Source of the DNA: an uncultured Acetatifactor sp.
Lineage (GTDB): Bacteria > Bacillota > Clostridia > Lachnospirales > Lachnospiraceae
Reading direction: 5' to 3'
Length of the DNA stretch: 64,000 nucleotides
Assembly: GCA_947594835.1 (NCBI GenBank)
Contig: CANQEH010000003.1
Span: 1-64,000 of the forward strand
This document shows, in pieces, positions 55,356-63,780 of the stretch. The translations under genes and the position numbers were made by a program. Position 1 is the first letter of the stretch, and every line of letters begins with the position of its first letter. The notes under the pieces were generated by a model, which did not search any database, had not been told where the DNA came from, and was given only the letters and a program-made list of their open reading frames with translations.

Positions 55356-58301
55356 CTATTCTTCCACCGGCAGGCCGAACTCAATGCGTTTCTTGGTCAG
55401 CTCGTCGTTGATGGTGACAGCGTAATCTATGATCGTCTCCCGGGCGTCTACCTTTTCGTTGATGACCTTCCGGATGGCGTTCGTAATATGGCGGCCGGTG
55501 TAATACCCGCCGGGCACCTCCCGGATGCCCACAGTCTGCTGCCACTGGGCGTCCAGCACGGCAATGTCGTCAGCGCTCCAGGAAAGCTGTACGAAAGCGT
55601 CCTTGTTGGCCGTCGCATACCGGGCGGAGGATCCAAGAAGCGCCTCGATCTCCCGTCCGAAGCGGACCTGGGTCTCAGGCTGCGCCCACCACTTCATAAA
55701 CTCCCAGGAGTCGTTCCGCAGGGACTCATCCGGCGTTGCGATCATCATGGTGGCGCTCCCCGTGATAAAGTCAGACCTGTCGATATAGGTCTCCCCGTTT
55801 TCGTCCGTGTACTCCGTGCCGGGTATCAGGGTGAAATCCCACAGGCCCCGGATCTCGGGAGCCGACACCATCAGCGTGTTGTAGGTGGAGTATGCCGAAA
55901 TGCCAATGGGCATCTCCCCCGAGCGGAAACGGCTGACAAAATCATAGATGGTTGGCAGACCGTAGTCGTTAAAGTATCTCACATAATCCTTAAAGGCCCT
56001 GACGCCGGCTTCGTCGTCCACCGTGGTGCGGGTGCCCTGCTCGGTGTACATATCGCCGCCGTACTGGTACAGCAGGGTGAAATACAGCGACAGATCCGGC
56101 GTGTTGGAGGCGATGGCCGTGGAGGCCGTAGCGGTGGCGCTGCTTCCCGCCGCCGTGGGAATGCCGATGGACAAGTTGTTGCCCTGGATGGTGGGAAGCA
56201 TCTCGATCATCTCCTGCCAGGTCTGAGGCACCTTAAGCTCCAGCTCCTCCAGCACATCCTTGCGGTAGAACATTACATTAAAGGTCTGGGTCTCCGGAAT
56301 CGCATAGATGTGCCCGTCCAGCCTGTACTGCTCGTATGAGCTCTCGGTGTAATGGGACAGCACCTCCTCCCAGCCCTCAAACTGGGTCAGATCCTCCGCA
56401 GCGTTTCGCAGGGCGTAGTTGACCGGCTGGTCGGCGCCCACAGAGAGCACCACGTTGGGGCCCCTGCCCGCCAGCACTGCGTTGAGCAGCGCCCCGGGAT
56501 CCACCACCTCCACGTTTACCTTCACCCCGCTCTGCGGCGTAAAGGTATCGTCCACCATGGACTTTAAGATGGTGCCCTGGTCGCGGCCTGTGAGGATCCA
56601 CACCTTGACGATGTCGTCCTCCCCTTCGTCATACACATCCCCCACCGCGTTATAGTCCACCACAAAGGAAGCGGCAAAGGACTTCGCCTCATGCCATGCC
56701 CTGGACAGGATCCCTGCCCTGTCCTTCTCGGGCTTGACGTCCGGGCTGCAGATCTGGATATAGTCGATGTCCAGCTTCGTCTCGCTTAAATTGAGCGCCG
56801 CCGTCCCCAGCGCAGTGATATTGTCCTTGAAGGTGGTAAACTCCAGCGTGATCTTCTGGGGCTTTTCGCAGAACCGCTCCAGCTGCTGGGCCACCGTCTG
56901 GGCGGAGGCGATGTTGTCGGCCTTCTGCCCGCTGTACGCCACCATGTCGTCCACGATCTTGAACAGCCGCTTGGCCTCCAGATCCATGGCCTCCATCACT
57001 TCCGGGTAATTCTTCTCAATGTAATAGTCCCGGTATCTGTCGGGCGTAGCTCCCGTGTAGATCAGCACCTTCCGGTAGATCTGGTTTAAGCGGAAGGTGG
57101 AATCCTCCAGCGCCTCCAGAATCTCGCCCACCCCTCCCAGGGTGGCTTCCAGGCGGATAGTATGGGCCCCGGCCGTCAGATAAAACCGATAGGGATCCCC
57201 CTCCTCATCCGCCAGGGTCATGCAGTCCCAGTCATTGCTGTAAGCAAAGGCGATCTCTTCCATCTCCTGGAAAGGAACTTCCCCGTCGAGATACACCCTC
57301 CGGCTGGACACCACGCCTCTGGAATAATTCTGGCGTCCCTTTATCATGATGTTGTAGAAGCCGTCCTGTGGCACCTCAAATTCCCATTCGATCCACTGGC
57401 CCGCGCTCCTCCACGCATCGCCGCCCACATAGTTTAAGACGGTTGCCATCACGCTGTTTGGCTGGGTGGTGGGGGAAGAACGGTCATATTTTGCATAGAG
57501 GGAAGATTCCGAGCGGTAAGTGGACTCCTCTCCCTGGACGATTTCGGAAAATCCTGTCACCTCCCCGGCAGAAGGCTGGGCCGCAAGGTACTCCTCATAG
57601 CCCGGCAGGTTCACAACGCCCCGCAGTGCAAGCTCTCTCAGCACCAGAGGCTCATTTTCTCCCACCAGGGTGATCTCGTTGGACCCCTTCTCCAGATAGA
57701 ACAGATACGGCTCGGCCACATACCCCATATCGTCCCGGAAATATGCTTTCTGCCAGTCGAAGGCCTCCACCTGGGTGGGACGGATCTGGTTTCCCTGGTT
57801 GTCGGTTCTCACCGGGCCGCCGTCGGTCCATATCCGGGTAAAGGTGATGTTGTTCGCCCCGTCAAAGGGAAGCTCCCCGTTGATGTATACCGAGCGCTCC
57901 GCCGAAACGCCTCTGGACTCGGGCGCGAGATATTCCATATAGAGGTTGTAAAAGCCGCTCTCCGGCACATCTACTTTCCAGGTGATCTCCGAGCCCGACT
58001 CTGTGTAGAGCGCCTTCTGGGCCCCGGCGTAATCGGTGTACACTTCCGCCCCGTCCGCCTGGGCGTAGCCAAACAGGTCGATCTCCACATCCCGGGCGGG
58101 GCAGGCCGCGCCTTCATGGGCCAGCAGATACCGGCTGTAAGTGCCCTGCCGCTCCATGCCCTCCACTTCCGCGTTCAGATCCACGCCTTCATATTTTTCA
58201 TGAAAGTCTTCCACATCCGACCGCAGAAACAAAAATATGACTGCCGCCACCGCCAGCCCGATTGCCGCCCCGATAAGGATTTTTTGGGTAGAATTTTTCA
58301 T
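55356..58301 (-). CDS. giant membrane-anchored solute-binding protein with N-terminal beta-sandwich domains
   Basis: At 981 residues this is about twice the usual binding-protein length. An N-terminal membrane helix (ILIGAAIGLAVAAVIFLFL) replaces the normal lipobox. Two related beta-sandwich domains follow (about 65-235 and 265-420), sharing patterns such as ITWKVDVPESGFYNLYMEYL / IEWEFEVPQDGFYNIMIKG and SRGVSAERSVYINGELPF / SRGVVSSRRVYLDGEVPF, as in CBM35/CBM6-like modules. A helical linker (about 430-550) leads to a family 1 solute-binding domain (about 560-950; VWILTGRDQGTILKSMVD, EIRGLWDFTLIPGTEY). It is the first gene of the locus and probably hands polysaccharide-derived cargo to the LplB/LplC pair. 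GGAGG precedes the ATG. Confidence 0.88.
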   Translation of the reverse strand: MKNSTQKILIGAAIGLAVAAVIFLFLRSDVEDFHEKYEGVDLNAEVEGMERQGTYSRYLLAHEGAACPARDVEIDLFGYAQADGAEVYTDYAGAQKALYTESGSEITWKVDVPESGFYNLYMEYLAPESRGVSAERSVYINGELPFDGANNITFTRIWTDGGPVRTDNQGNQIRPTQVEAFDWQKAYFRDDMGYVAEPYLFYLEKGSNEITLVGENEPLVLRELALRGVVNLPGYEEYLAAQPSAGEVTGFSEIVQGEESTYRSESSLYAKYDRSSPTTQPNSVMATVLNYVGGDAWRSAGQWIEWEFEVPQDGFYNIMIKGRQNYSRGVVSSRRVYLDGEVPFQEMEEIAFAYSNDWDCMTLADEEGDPYRFYLTAGAHTIRLEATLGGVGEILEALEDSTFRLNQIYRKVLIYTGATPDRYRDYYIEKNYPEVMEAMDLEAKRLFKIVDDMVAYSGQKADNIASAQTVAQQLERFCEKPQKITLEFTTFKDNITALGTAALNLSETKLDIDYIQICSPDVKPEKDRAGILSRAWHEAKSFAASFVVDYNAVGDVYDEGEDDIVKVWILTGRDQGTILKSMVDDTFTPQSGVKVNVEVVDPGALLNAVLAGRGPNVVLSVGADQPVNYALRNAAEDLTQFEGWEEVLSHYTESSYEQYRLDGHIYAIPETQTFNVMFYRKDVLEELELKVPQTWQEMIEMLPTIQGNNLSIGIPTAAGSSATATASTAIASNTPDLSLYFTLLYQYGGDMYTEQGTRTTVDDEAGVRAFKDYVRYFNDYGLPTIYDFVSRFRSGEMPIGISAYSTYNTLMVSAPEIRGLWDFTLIPGTEYTDENGETYIDRSDFITGSATMMIATPDESLRNDSWEFMKWWAQPETQVRFGREIEALLGSSARYATANKDAFVQLSWSADDIAVLDAQWQQTVGIREVPGGYYTGRHITNAIRKVINEKVDARETIIDYAVTINDELTKKRIEFGLPVEE

Positions 58302-58373
58302 AAATGCCTCCAAACGTCAGATGTCAATGTATAATTCGTATAGAAAGTGCTTCCCAATACCCGCTTACAAGTG

Positions 58374-58403
58374 CATAATACACAATTTCTACCCCCCCGT
58401 GCA
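58374..58403 (-). promoter_or_regulatory. promoter of the polysaccharide-utilisation transcript, with a G7 spacer
   Basis: Minus-strand TTGCAC, an 18-bp spacer and TATTAT lie about 73 bp upstream of the giant binding-protein ATG. The spacer begins with seven G (58391-58397). Just downstream, TTGTAAGCG matches the first half of a CcpA cre-type operator; the second half is poor. Confidence 0.62.
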
Positions 58404-58502
58404 ACTTATCCGTTGCTATTGACTCATCATTCTTTGCGCTTTTTTGACCTGTCCCGCACATTTTTCTGGAAAGCGGGCTGTTTTTCCTCTCCCCAGGACA
58501 GA

Positions 58503-58538
58503 AAAAAGCCCGGCAGCTTCACGCTGCCAGGCTTTTTC
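58503..58538 (-). terminator. Rho-independent terminator of the dedA-GT4-response regulator-kinase unit
   Basis: On the minus strand AAAAAGCCTGGCAGC-GTGAA-GCTGCCGGGCTTTTTT forms a strong stem with one G-T pair and a T6 tail, 15 bp after the kinase stop. The A-tract on the other side makes it potentially bidirectional. Confidence 0.9.
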
Positions 58539-58552
58539 CTGTCTTTATCCGC

Positions 58553-60805
58553 CTATCGGTTTAACGTCCACACCGTGGACGCTTTGAACAAATCCCCGTC
58601 CAGCTCGATTTCCAGCCGCCCGCCCTGCACCTCCATAAAGCTTTTGGCGATGGCAAGCCCCAGGCCGCTTCCCTCCGTGTTGCGGGAGGCGTCTCCCCGC
58701 ACAAACCGCTCCGTCAGCTCTGCGCTGTCTACGGTCAGCTCCTGTTCAGAAATATTCTTAATGACAATGACAAATGTGTCATCTTTCTGAAAGCCGTTTA
58801 CATAAACCCGGGTGCCCTTCATGGCGTACTTGGCCACATTGGAAAACAGGTTCTCGTAGATGCGGTACGTCTTCTGGCTGTCCAGGGAAAGCACCAGCTT
58901 CTCCCGGCCCAGATCCACCCGCACGTCCAGCCCTGCGCCCGAGAATTTATCCTGCATCTCAAAGCACACCTGCTTTAACAGGCTGACCAGGTCTACCGGC
59001 ATGGGATTTAAGGTCACATTCCCGGAATTGGCCTTGCTCACCTCAAAGAGATCCTCAATGAGGGCCTTTAAGCGGAGGGACTTCTGCTCCATGACCGCCA
59101 GATACTCCCCGCGCTTTTCCTCCGCAAGCTCCGGGTCCTTCAACAGGCCCACATAGGTGATGATGGCGGTGAGGGGCGTCTTTAGGTCGTGGGAGACGTT
59201 GGTGATCAGCTCCGCCTTCATCCGCTGGCTCTTTACCTCCTCCTCCACCGCCTTCCGGAACCCTTTCTGGAGCTTTTCGATCTGGGGCCGGAAGGACTCA
59301 AACACGCCCATGTCCCCGGAAATCTCCACGTCCAGATTTCCCTCCGCAATCTCGTCTATGGCCTTGTGCAAAATGCCGTAGCGCTTCTGCAGCTCTCCCA
59401 CATACCGCTTTAAAAACACATACAAAAGCAGGGAGTAGATTGCGATCAGCACGGGCCCAAACATCCAGGTGAGGCAGATGAGCGCCAGAAGCAGCCCGTT
59501 TGCGCCGACCAGCCGCCTGATCTTTCGCAGGCTGTTCTGGGTCAGGTCGATATGGGTCAGTTCCAGATACTGCTCCCTGCCCTTCCGATACAGGCGCGCG
59601 CATCCACGACACAACAGGCTGCGCTCCCGCAGATACCCCGCCAGCCCAAGCTGGCGCAGGGCCCGCAGGCAGACGCCCAGATACCAGGCTGCGAAGAAAA
59701 ACGCCGTATAGATGAGCAGATTGACGCCGGCATTCACGACCTCGATCACGAAGCCGCCGGACTGTTTGGAAAACAATTCCCCCAGCCAGGCCAGCATTCT
59801 GCGGCTTGCAGAAAAGGCCGCCAGCTCAGCCGCCGCTTCCGAGAGCGGCAGGTACAGGAAGGCGAAACAAAACGCCGCTTCCGCGCTGAGTCTGCAGAGA
59901 GCAGTCTCCTGCCAGGGCCGGAAGCCGCCCAGGGGCAGAAAGAGCCCGGACAGGAATACAGCCAGGATAAACAGCGCCATCAGGGCCGACATCCCCGTTT
60001 CCCGATACGACGCCAGGCCGCTTCTGTCATACGCCGCATAGTAGCGCATCTCTCCCTCCCGCTCCCAGACGGAAAAATCGCGCACACCCAGATCATAAGA
60101 GCAGATGTCGTTTACCTGCCACTCTCTGTCTGACGCGGCATAGGTCACCGTGCAGTCCACAGGGCCCTTCACACTGCCCGCAAAGACGTCCTCCAGCCGC
60201 AGCGTGGTCTGGGCGGCCTGCTGGGCCATCCTGTAAAGCACGTCTGTGTCCTGGCCCACCAGTTCCTGCCCCACCGTCACGTTTCCGTTGCTGTCAAAGG
60301 TAAAGCTGATGAGCAGACGGCTTGACGCTTTTAAGTTTTTCAAGGCCTCCTGGGACAGATTGGTCACGGAATACCCGGTCTTATCGTCTGTGATCTGATA
60401 GCCGTAACAATTGTTTAAGACTGCCAAGCCGTCTTCCATCTCGGAAAACACATTTTTAAAATCAGTGCGATGCGCGGTGGCGATTTCCGCCGCCTGCTCT
60501 GCCCCTAAGCCTTCCTCCACCAGGCCCGCCTGCATCTCCTCCCAGGAGCTGCCGTAGAGCTTCTGATAGTCCAGGGAAGTCCCGTTCTCCTGATTATAGA
60601 GCTGCCGGTACAGGAGGTAGGTATTCTGATAGAGCCATCCCATGTTTTCCGGCGTTTCCAGAATGCTCTGCCTCGTCTGAAGCACTTCCCTGTGAAAAAA
60701 TCCGAAGCTTGCCGCAAAGCAGCACGCCGCCGCCAGGCTCACCCAGAGCCCCAGGATGACCCAGCGCCGTCTCTCCTTCCTTGCTTTCTTTTCCTGTTGT
60801 TCCAT
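58553..60805 (-). CDS. sensor histidine kinase with multi-pass membrane domain
   Basis: A kinase of about 750 residues. One N-terminal helix (about 13-35) leads to a large extracellular region (about 36-265). Several membrane segments (about 270-460) precede a HAMP-like linker. The phosphoacceptor H-box NVSHDLKTPLTAIITYVG and the ATPase domain with an N-box (ENLFSNVAKYA) and EGSGLGLAIAKSF follow. It autophosphorylates and passes phosphate to the response regulator encoded just upstream. The track start is a GTG overlapping the regulator stop (GTGA); ATG 60805 with AAAGGTG upstream is preferred here, though coupling from the GTG is possible. The stimulus is unknown, perhaps envelope stress given its operon. 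Confidence 0.9.
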   Translation of the reverse strand: MEQQEKKARKERRRWVILGLWVSLAAACCFAASFGFFHREVLQTRQSILETPENMGWLYQNTYLLYRQLYNQENGTSLDYQKLYGSSWEEMQAGLVEEGLGAEQAAEIATAHRTDFKNVFSEMEDGLAVLNNCYGYQITDDKTGYSVTNLSQEALKNLKASSRLLISFTFDSNGNVTVGQELVGQDTDVLYRMAQQAAQTTLRLEDVFAGSVKGPVDCTVTYAASDREWQVNDICSYDLGVRDFSVWEREGEMRYYAAYDRSGLASYRETGMSALMALFILAVFLSGLFLPLGGFRPWQETALCRLSAEAAFCFAFLYLPLSEAAAELAAFSASRRMLAWLGELFSKQSGGFVIEVVNAGVNLLIYTAFFFAAWYLGVCLRALRQLGLAGYLRERSLLCRGCARLYRKGREQYLELTHIDLTQNSLRKIRRLVGANGLLLALICLTWMFGPVLIAIYSLLLYVFLKRYVGELQKRYGILHKAIDEIAEGNLDVEISGDMGVFESFRPQIEKLQKGFRKAVEEEVKSQRMKAELITNVSHDLKTPLTAIITYVGLLKDPELAEEKRGEYLAVMEQKSLRLKALIEDLFEVSKANSGNVTLNPMPVDLVSLLKQVCFEMQDKFSGAGLDVRVDLGREKLVLSLDSQKTYRIYENLFSNVAKYAMKGTRVYVNGFQKDDTFVIVIKNISEQELTVDSAELTERFVRGDASRNTEGSGLGLAIAKSFMEVQGGRLEIELDGDLFKASTVWTLNR

Positions 60806-60840
60806 CAGTTCCACACCTTTCTGCGCCGTCATGCTTTTCT

Positions 60841-61551
60841 TCACTGCCTGTCAATCTTATACCCGACGCCCCAGACAACTTTTAAGTACTTGGGATTTTT
60901 CGGATCCAGTTCAATCTTCTCCCGGATGTTCCTGACGTGCACCATGATGGTGTCCGTGTTCACCGCCTTCTCATTCCAGACCCGCTCGTAAATCTCGTCC
61001 GCCGAAAACACCCTGCCTGGATTCTTGATCAGAAGCTGCACGATCTTAAACTCCATGGGCGTGAGCTTCACAGGCTCCGCGTCCACCCACACCTCCACCG
61101 TGTCCTCGTTTAACTCCAGGCCGCCGATTCGGTAGACGTGCTCCTGGGGCGCCCTGTCCTTCACGGCGGACAGATACCTGGCGTAGCGTCTTAAGTGGGA
61201 ATTGACCCGGGCCAGCAGCTCCAGCGGGGTGAAGGGCTTTGTCACATAGTCGTCCGCCCCCATGTTTAACCCCATGATCTTATCCACCTCCTCGGACTTT
61301 GCCGAGAGCATGATCACGGGAAAGTCCTGATCCGACGCCCGCAGCTTCATCAGCATGGTCACGCCGTCCATCACCGGCATCATGATGTCCACGATGGCCA
61401 GATGCGGCTTCACCCGTCTCGCCTCCTCCAGCCCCTCTTTTCCATTGGCGGCCTGGAACACTTCATAGCCCTGGTTTTTCAGGTAGATCTCCACGCCCTC
61501 CCGGATCTCCTTGTCGTCCTCCACCACCAAAATACGGTATTTTTCCTCCAT
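60841..61551 (-). CDS. OmpR/PhoB-family response regulator
   Basis: The 236-residue regulator has a receiver domain (about 1-120) with the acidic pair in VVEDDKE, the phospho-acceptor Asp in LAIVDIMMPVMDG, and conserved Thr/Ser and Lys in MLSAKSEE and YVTKPFTP. A winged-helix DNA-binding domain (about 140-235) carries VKLTPMEFKIVQLLIKNPGRVFSADEIYERVW. It regulates genes in response to the downstream kinase. GAGGAAGG precedes the ATG at 61551; the track start is four codons longer. The target genes are unknown. Confidence 0.95.
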   Translation of the reverse strand: MEEKYRILVVEDDKEIREGVEIYLKNQGYEVFQAANGKEGLEEARRVKPHLAIVDIMMPVMDGVTMLMKLRASDQDFPVIMLSAKSEEVDKIMGLNMGADDYVTKPFTPLELLARVNSHLRRYARYLSAVKDRAPQEHVYRIGGLELNEDTVEVWVDAEPVKLTPMEFKIVQLLIKNPGRVFSADEIYERVWNEKAVNTDTIMVHVRNIREKIELDPKNPKYLKVVWGVGYKIDRQ

Positions 61552-61590
61552 AACCTTCCTCATTTCCGCGACTGATTTCGCATCTGCCCG

Positions 61591-62865
61591 TTAAAGCGCC
61601 GGCGTCCGCTGGCCTCTCCCAGGTTCTTTTTGCCCTTCCGCGGCCTGATGCCTGCTTTGGACAATTCTATTATATGTGTGCAGCGCCTGGGTGGCAATGA
61701 TTTCTTCCCGGTAGCAAAGAGCCGTCTCAAGGGCGTTCTGGGAAAGCTGGCCTGCGTCATAGGCCCCTTCTACAAAATCCCGCAGCATCCCGGCGTAGGC
61801 CTGTTTCTCCTGGCCGCACAAAAGCCCGTTGCAGCCATGCCGCACCAGATCCGACACGCCGGAAGCCTCCAGCGCCAGCACCGGCGTCCCCCCGGCAAAG
61901 GCCTCCAACACCACAATCCCCTGGGTCTCCGTCTGGGAGGCGAACAAAAAGGCGTCCGCCGCGGCGAAGTAGGCGGCGATCTCATGGTTTTCCACCCCGC
62001 CAATAAACTCTGCCATATCCTCAAGGCCCAGCTTCTGCGCCAGCTGTCTGTACCGGGGAAGCTCCGGCCCGTCGCCCACAAGCAGCATTTTAAATTCCTT
62101 TCCTGTGAGCCCCCGGGCCAGGGCCAGGCTCTCCAGCAAAAACGCCACATTCTTCTCATGGCTCATCCGGGAGACGGTCAGAAAGAGCGTCTTTCCCACA
62201 GCGCCGTACTTTTCCCGCAGCGCCCGCTTTTTCTCCTCATCCGCTTCAAACTGCTCCCCGGACAGCCCTGTGGGCAGGACGCCCACCCGGTCTTTTGGGA
62301 TGCGCAGAACCTGATTCAGATACCGCTCCATGCCCGCCGTGGGGGCAAACACAAAGTCGCAGGATTTCAAAAAGGTGCGCAGGTAGGCGGGCAGCAGCTT
62401 TTCCTTCAAAAGATGCAGGCAGTCCCCGGAGAGCCGCGCCGCTCTTTTTCCCTCTCCCCGGGCCATTCGCTCCAGGGCCGCCACGCCCTTTCCATAGCTC
62501 AAATACTGCTCATAGCGGGTATGGTAGGTAAACACCAGCGGGATGTCGTACTTTTTTGACAGATAGGCCGCCGTCCTGCCGATGAGCACGGGATGGTGGA
62601 CGTGGATCAGGTCAAAGGAGCGCCGCTTAAACTCCCGCTCGATCCGCCAGTCCAGGGGATTGGGCAGAACGATCCCGCCGATAAAGCGCTGGGTGAGCGC
62701 AGCGTAGCGGAACACGTCTTCCTCCGTTTCCTGACGGTCGTAGGTGGGCGCAAACACGGTGACGGAATGTCCCAGGGCTCTCAGCCCCTGCGCCAGCCGC
62801 TCAATGGAGATGGGCACGCCTCCCACAAAGGGTTTGTAGTTGTTTGTCATAAGCGCTATGTTCAT
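61591..62865 (-). CDS. GT4 glycosyltransferase (diacylglycerol glucosyltransferase-like)
   Basis: A GT-B fold enzyme of 424 residues. MNIALMTNNYKPFVGGVPISIERLAQGLRALGH is the acceptor-domain start, FTYHTRYEQYLSYG a membrane-glycolipid-synthase-like motif, and SRMSHEKNVAFLLESLALARG and SQTETQGIVVLEAFAGGTPVLA contain the E-x7-E donor motif. It resembles enzymes that put glucose on diacylglycerol to make glycolipid anchors. An alternative is exopolysaccharide synthesis. The start at 62865 follows GAGGAAAATTGCC; the track start would run through the dedA gene. It lies in one unit with dedA and the two-component genes. Confidence 0.88.
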   Translation of the reverse strand: MNIALMTNNYKPFVGGVPISIERLAQGLRALGHSVTVFAPTYDRQETEEDVFRYAALTQRFIGGIVLPNPLDWRIEREFKRRSFDLIHVHHPVLIGRTAAYLSKKYDIPLVFTYHTRYEQYLSYGKGVAALERMARGEGKRAARLSGDCLHLLKEKLLPAYLRTFLKSCDFVFAPTAGMERYLNQVLRIPKDRVGVLPTGLSGEQFEADEEKKRALREKYGAVGKTLFLTVSRMSHEKNVAFLLESLALARGLTGKEFKMLLVGDGPELPRYRQLAQKLGLEDMAEFIGGVENHEIAAYFAAADAFLFASQTETQGIVVLEAFAGGTPVLALEASGVSDLVRHGCNGLLCGQEKQAYAGMLRDFVEGAYDAGQLSQNALETALCYREEIIATQALHTYNRIVQSRHQAAEGQKEPGRGQRTPAL

Positions 62866-62888
62866 GGCAATTTTCCTCTTTTGTCCTT

Positions 62889-63404
62889 TCATCCTGCCCC
62901 CAGCAGGGCAAACACCCGGTCTCCCATCAGATATCCGGCTCCCACAAACACCAGGTTCCACAAAAAGATCCCCAGGGCAGAGCTTATGATATAAGACCGG
63001 AGCGGCATTTTCAGCACGCCCGCGGGAATGGACACCAGGGTGCGCACCATGGGCAGGAGCTTTGCGCAGAAAACGCCAAGGGCCCCTTTCTCCTGCACCC
63101 AGGCCATATTTTTTTCTACGCCCTGGCGGTGTCTGGGAAACCGTTTCAGGTAGGCCCCCAGGAACAGTTCCCCGCCGTGGAAGCCCAGGGCATACAGCGC
63201 CAGGCTGCCTAAAAGCCCCGCCGCCACCGTCAAAAGCATCACCGCCAGAAAGCTGATGTTTCCTCTGGCCGCCATCACCCCGGACAGGGGCATGATGACG
63301 CCTGCAGGAAATCCGGGCAGGTTTAAGTATTCCAACAGGACGATGGCGAAAATGGCGATGGCGCCGTATCGGGTGAAGCAGGAGGTCAGGGTTGTTATGT
63401 CCAT
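62889..63404 (-). CDS. DedA family membrane protein
   Basis: The 171-residue protein has about four membrane segments, LPGFPAGVIMPLSGVMAARG near the start and the DedA signature region LGVFCAKLLPMVRTLVSIPAGVLKMP with its conserved Arg. DedA proteins act in the membrane, and several are undecaprenyl- or aminophospholipid flippases. It is shorter than the usual 200 or so residues but appears complete. AAAGAAAGG precedes the ATG. As the first gene before a glycolipid-type glycosyltransferase, it fits an envelope-lipid unit. Confidence 0.9.
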   Translation of the reverse strand: MDITTLTSCFTRYGAIAIFAIVLLEYLNLPGFPAGVIMPLSGVMAARGNISFLAVMLLTVAAGLLGSLALYALGFHGGELFLGAYLKRFPRHRQGVEKNMAWVQEKGALGVFCAKLLPMVRTLVSIPAGVLKMPLRSYIISSALGIFLWNLVFVGAGYLMGDRVFALLGAG

Positions 63405-63530
63405 GGTCGGGGGTGCCTTTCTTTTAGTTTTTGTTTCTTGAAAAGGAGTATAACCATAAAATCAAAAGGGAAGGTACAGATAAATCAAAAGATTTTTGAA
63501 AGAAAGGGGAAAGAAAAGTAAAACTGGGGG

Positions 63531-63633
63531 CGCAGGCTTCGCTTCGCTGGCCTGCGAGGGAGGCGAAAGTTGGGAGTTTTTGCGGGGGAGGATTGGAAGG
63601 ATGGAGACGCAGGCTTCGCTTCGCTGGCCTGCG
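63531..63633. repeat. two copies of a 26-bp hairpin repeat
   Basis: CGCAGGCTTCGCTTCGCTGG followed by CCTGCG occurs at 63531-63556 and 63608-63633, spaced 77 bp. Each can fold through CGCAGGC/GCCTGCG. They resemble dispersed intergenic palindromes. Confidence 0.8.
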
Positions 63634-63657
63634 GGGGAGGAAAGTTACGGCAGAGTA

Positions 63658-63684
63658 CGCCGGGAGAAAAGGAATCTCCCGGCG
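63658..63684. repeat. GC-rich stem-loop
   Basis: CGCCGGGAGA-AAAGGAA-TCTCCCGGCG forms a 10-bp perfect stem with a 7-nt loop. There is no T-tract on either side. Confidence 0.75.
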
Positions 63685-63698
63685 GTCGCTTTGCTCCT

Positions 63699-63765
63699 CA
63701 AGGTGAAACAAGAAGCGCCCCTCATTCAAGCAAGCTTGATGAGGGGCGCTTCTTGTTTCACCTTG
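63699..63765. repeat. 67-bp near-perfect inverted repeat downstream of ilvC
   Basis: A 27-bp arm beginning CAAGGTGAAACAAGAAGCGC is followed by a short TCAAGC-A-AGCTTG centre and its exact complement. Only one base is unpaired in the stem. It lies 15 bp after the ilvC stop. No T-run follows, so it is either an mRNA-protecting structure or a mobile palindrome rather than a standard terminator. Confidence 0.85.
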
Positions 63766-63780
63766 ACTCTGCCTGATCCG

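Larger units (their letters stand above)
63405..63780. other. 376-bp intergenic region rich in palindromes
   Basis: No gene is supported here; the track ORFs are short and overlap palindromes. The left 100 bp are AT-rich and contain a TATACT -10 candidate for dedA (plus 63447-63452) with a poor -35. The rest holds two copies of a 26-bp hairpin, a CGCCGGGAGA stem-loop and a 67-bp near-perfect inverted repeat next to the ilvC stop. Confidence 0.7.

Noticed and set aside
43762-58301. Mobile island origin for the polysaccharide locus
   Set aside because: No integrase, transposase, tRNA boundary or direct repeats were seen, and base composition resembles the flanks.
63424-63776. Short ORFs in the dedA-ilvC spacer
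   Set aside because: They run through palindromes on both strands, have no convincing ribosome-binding site and no recognisable motif.
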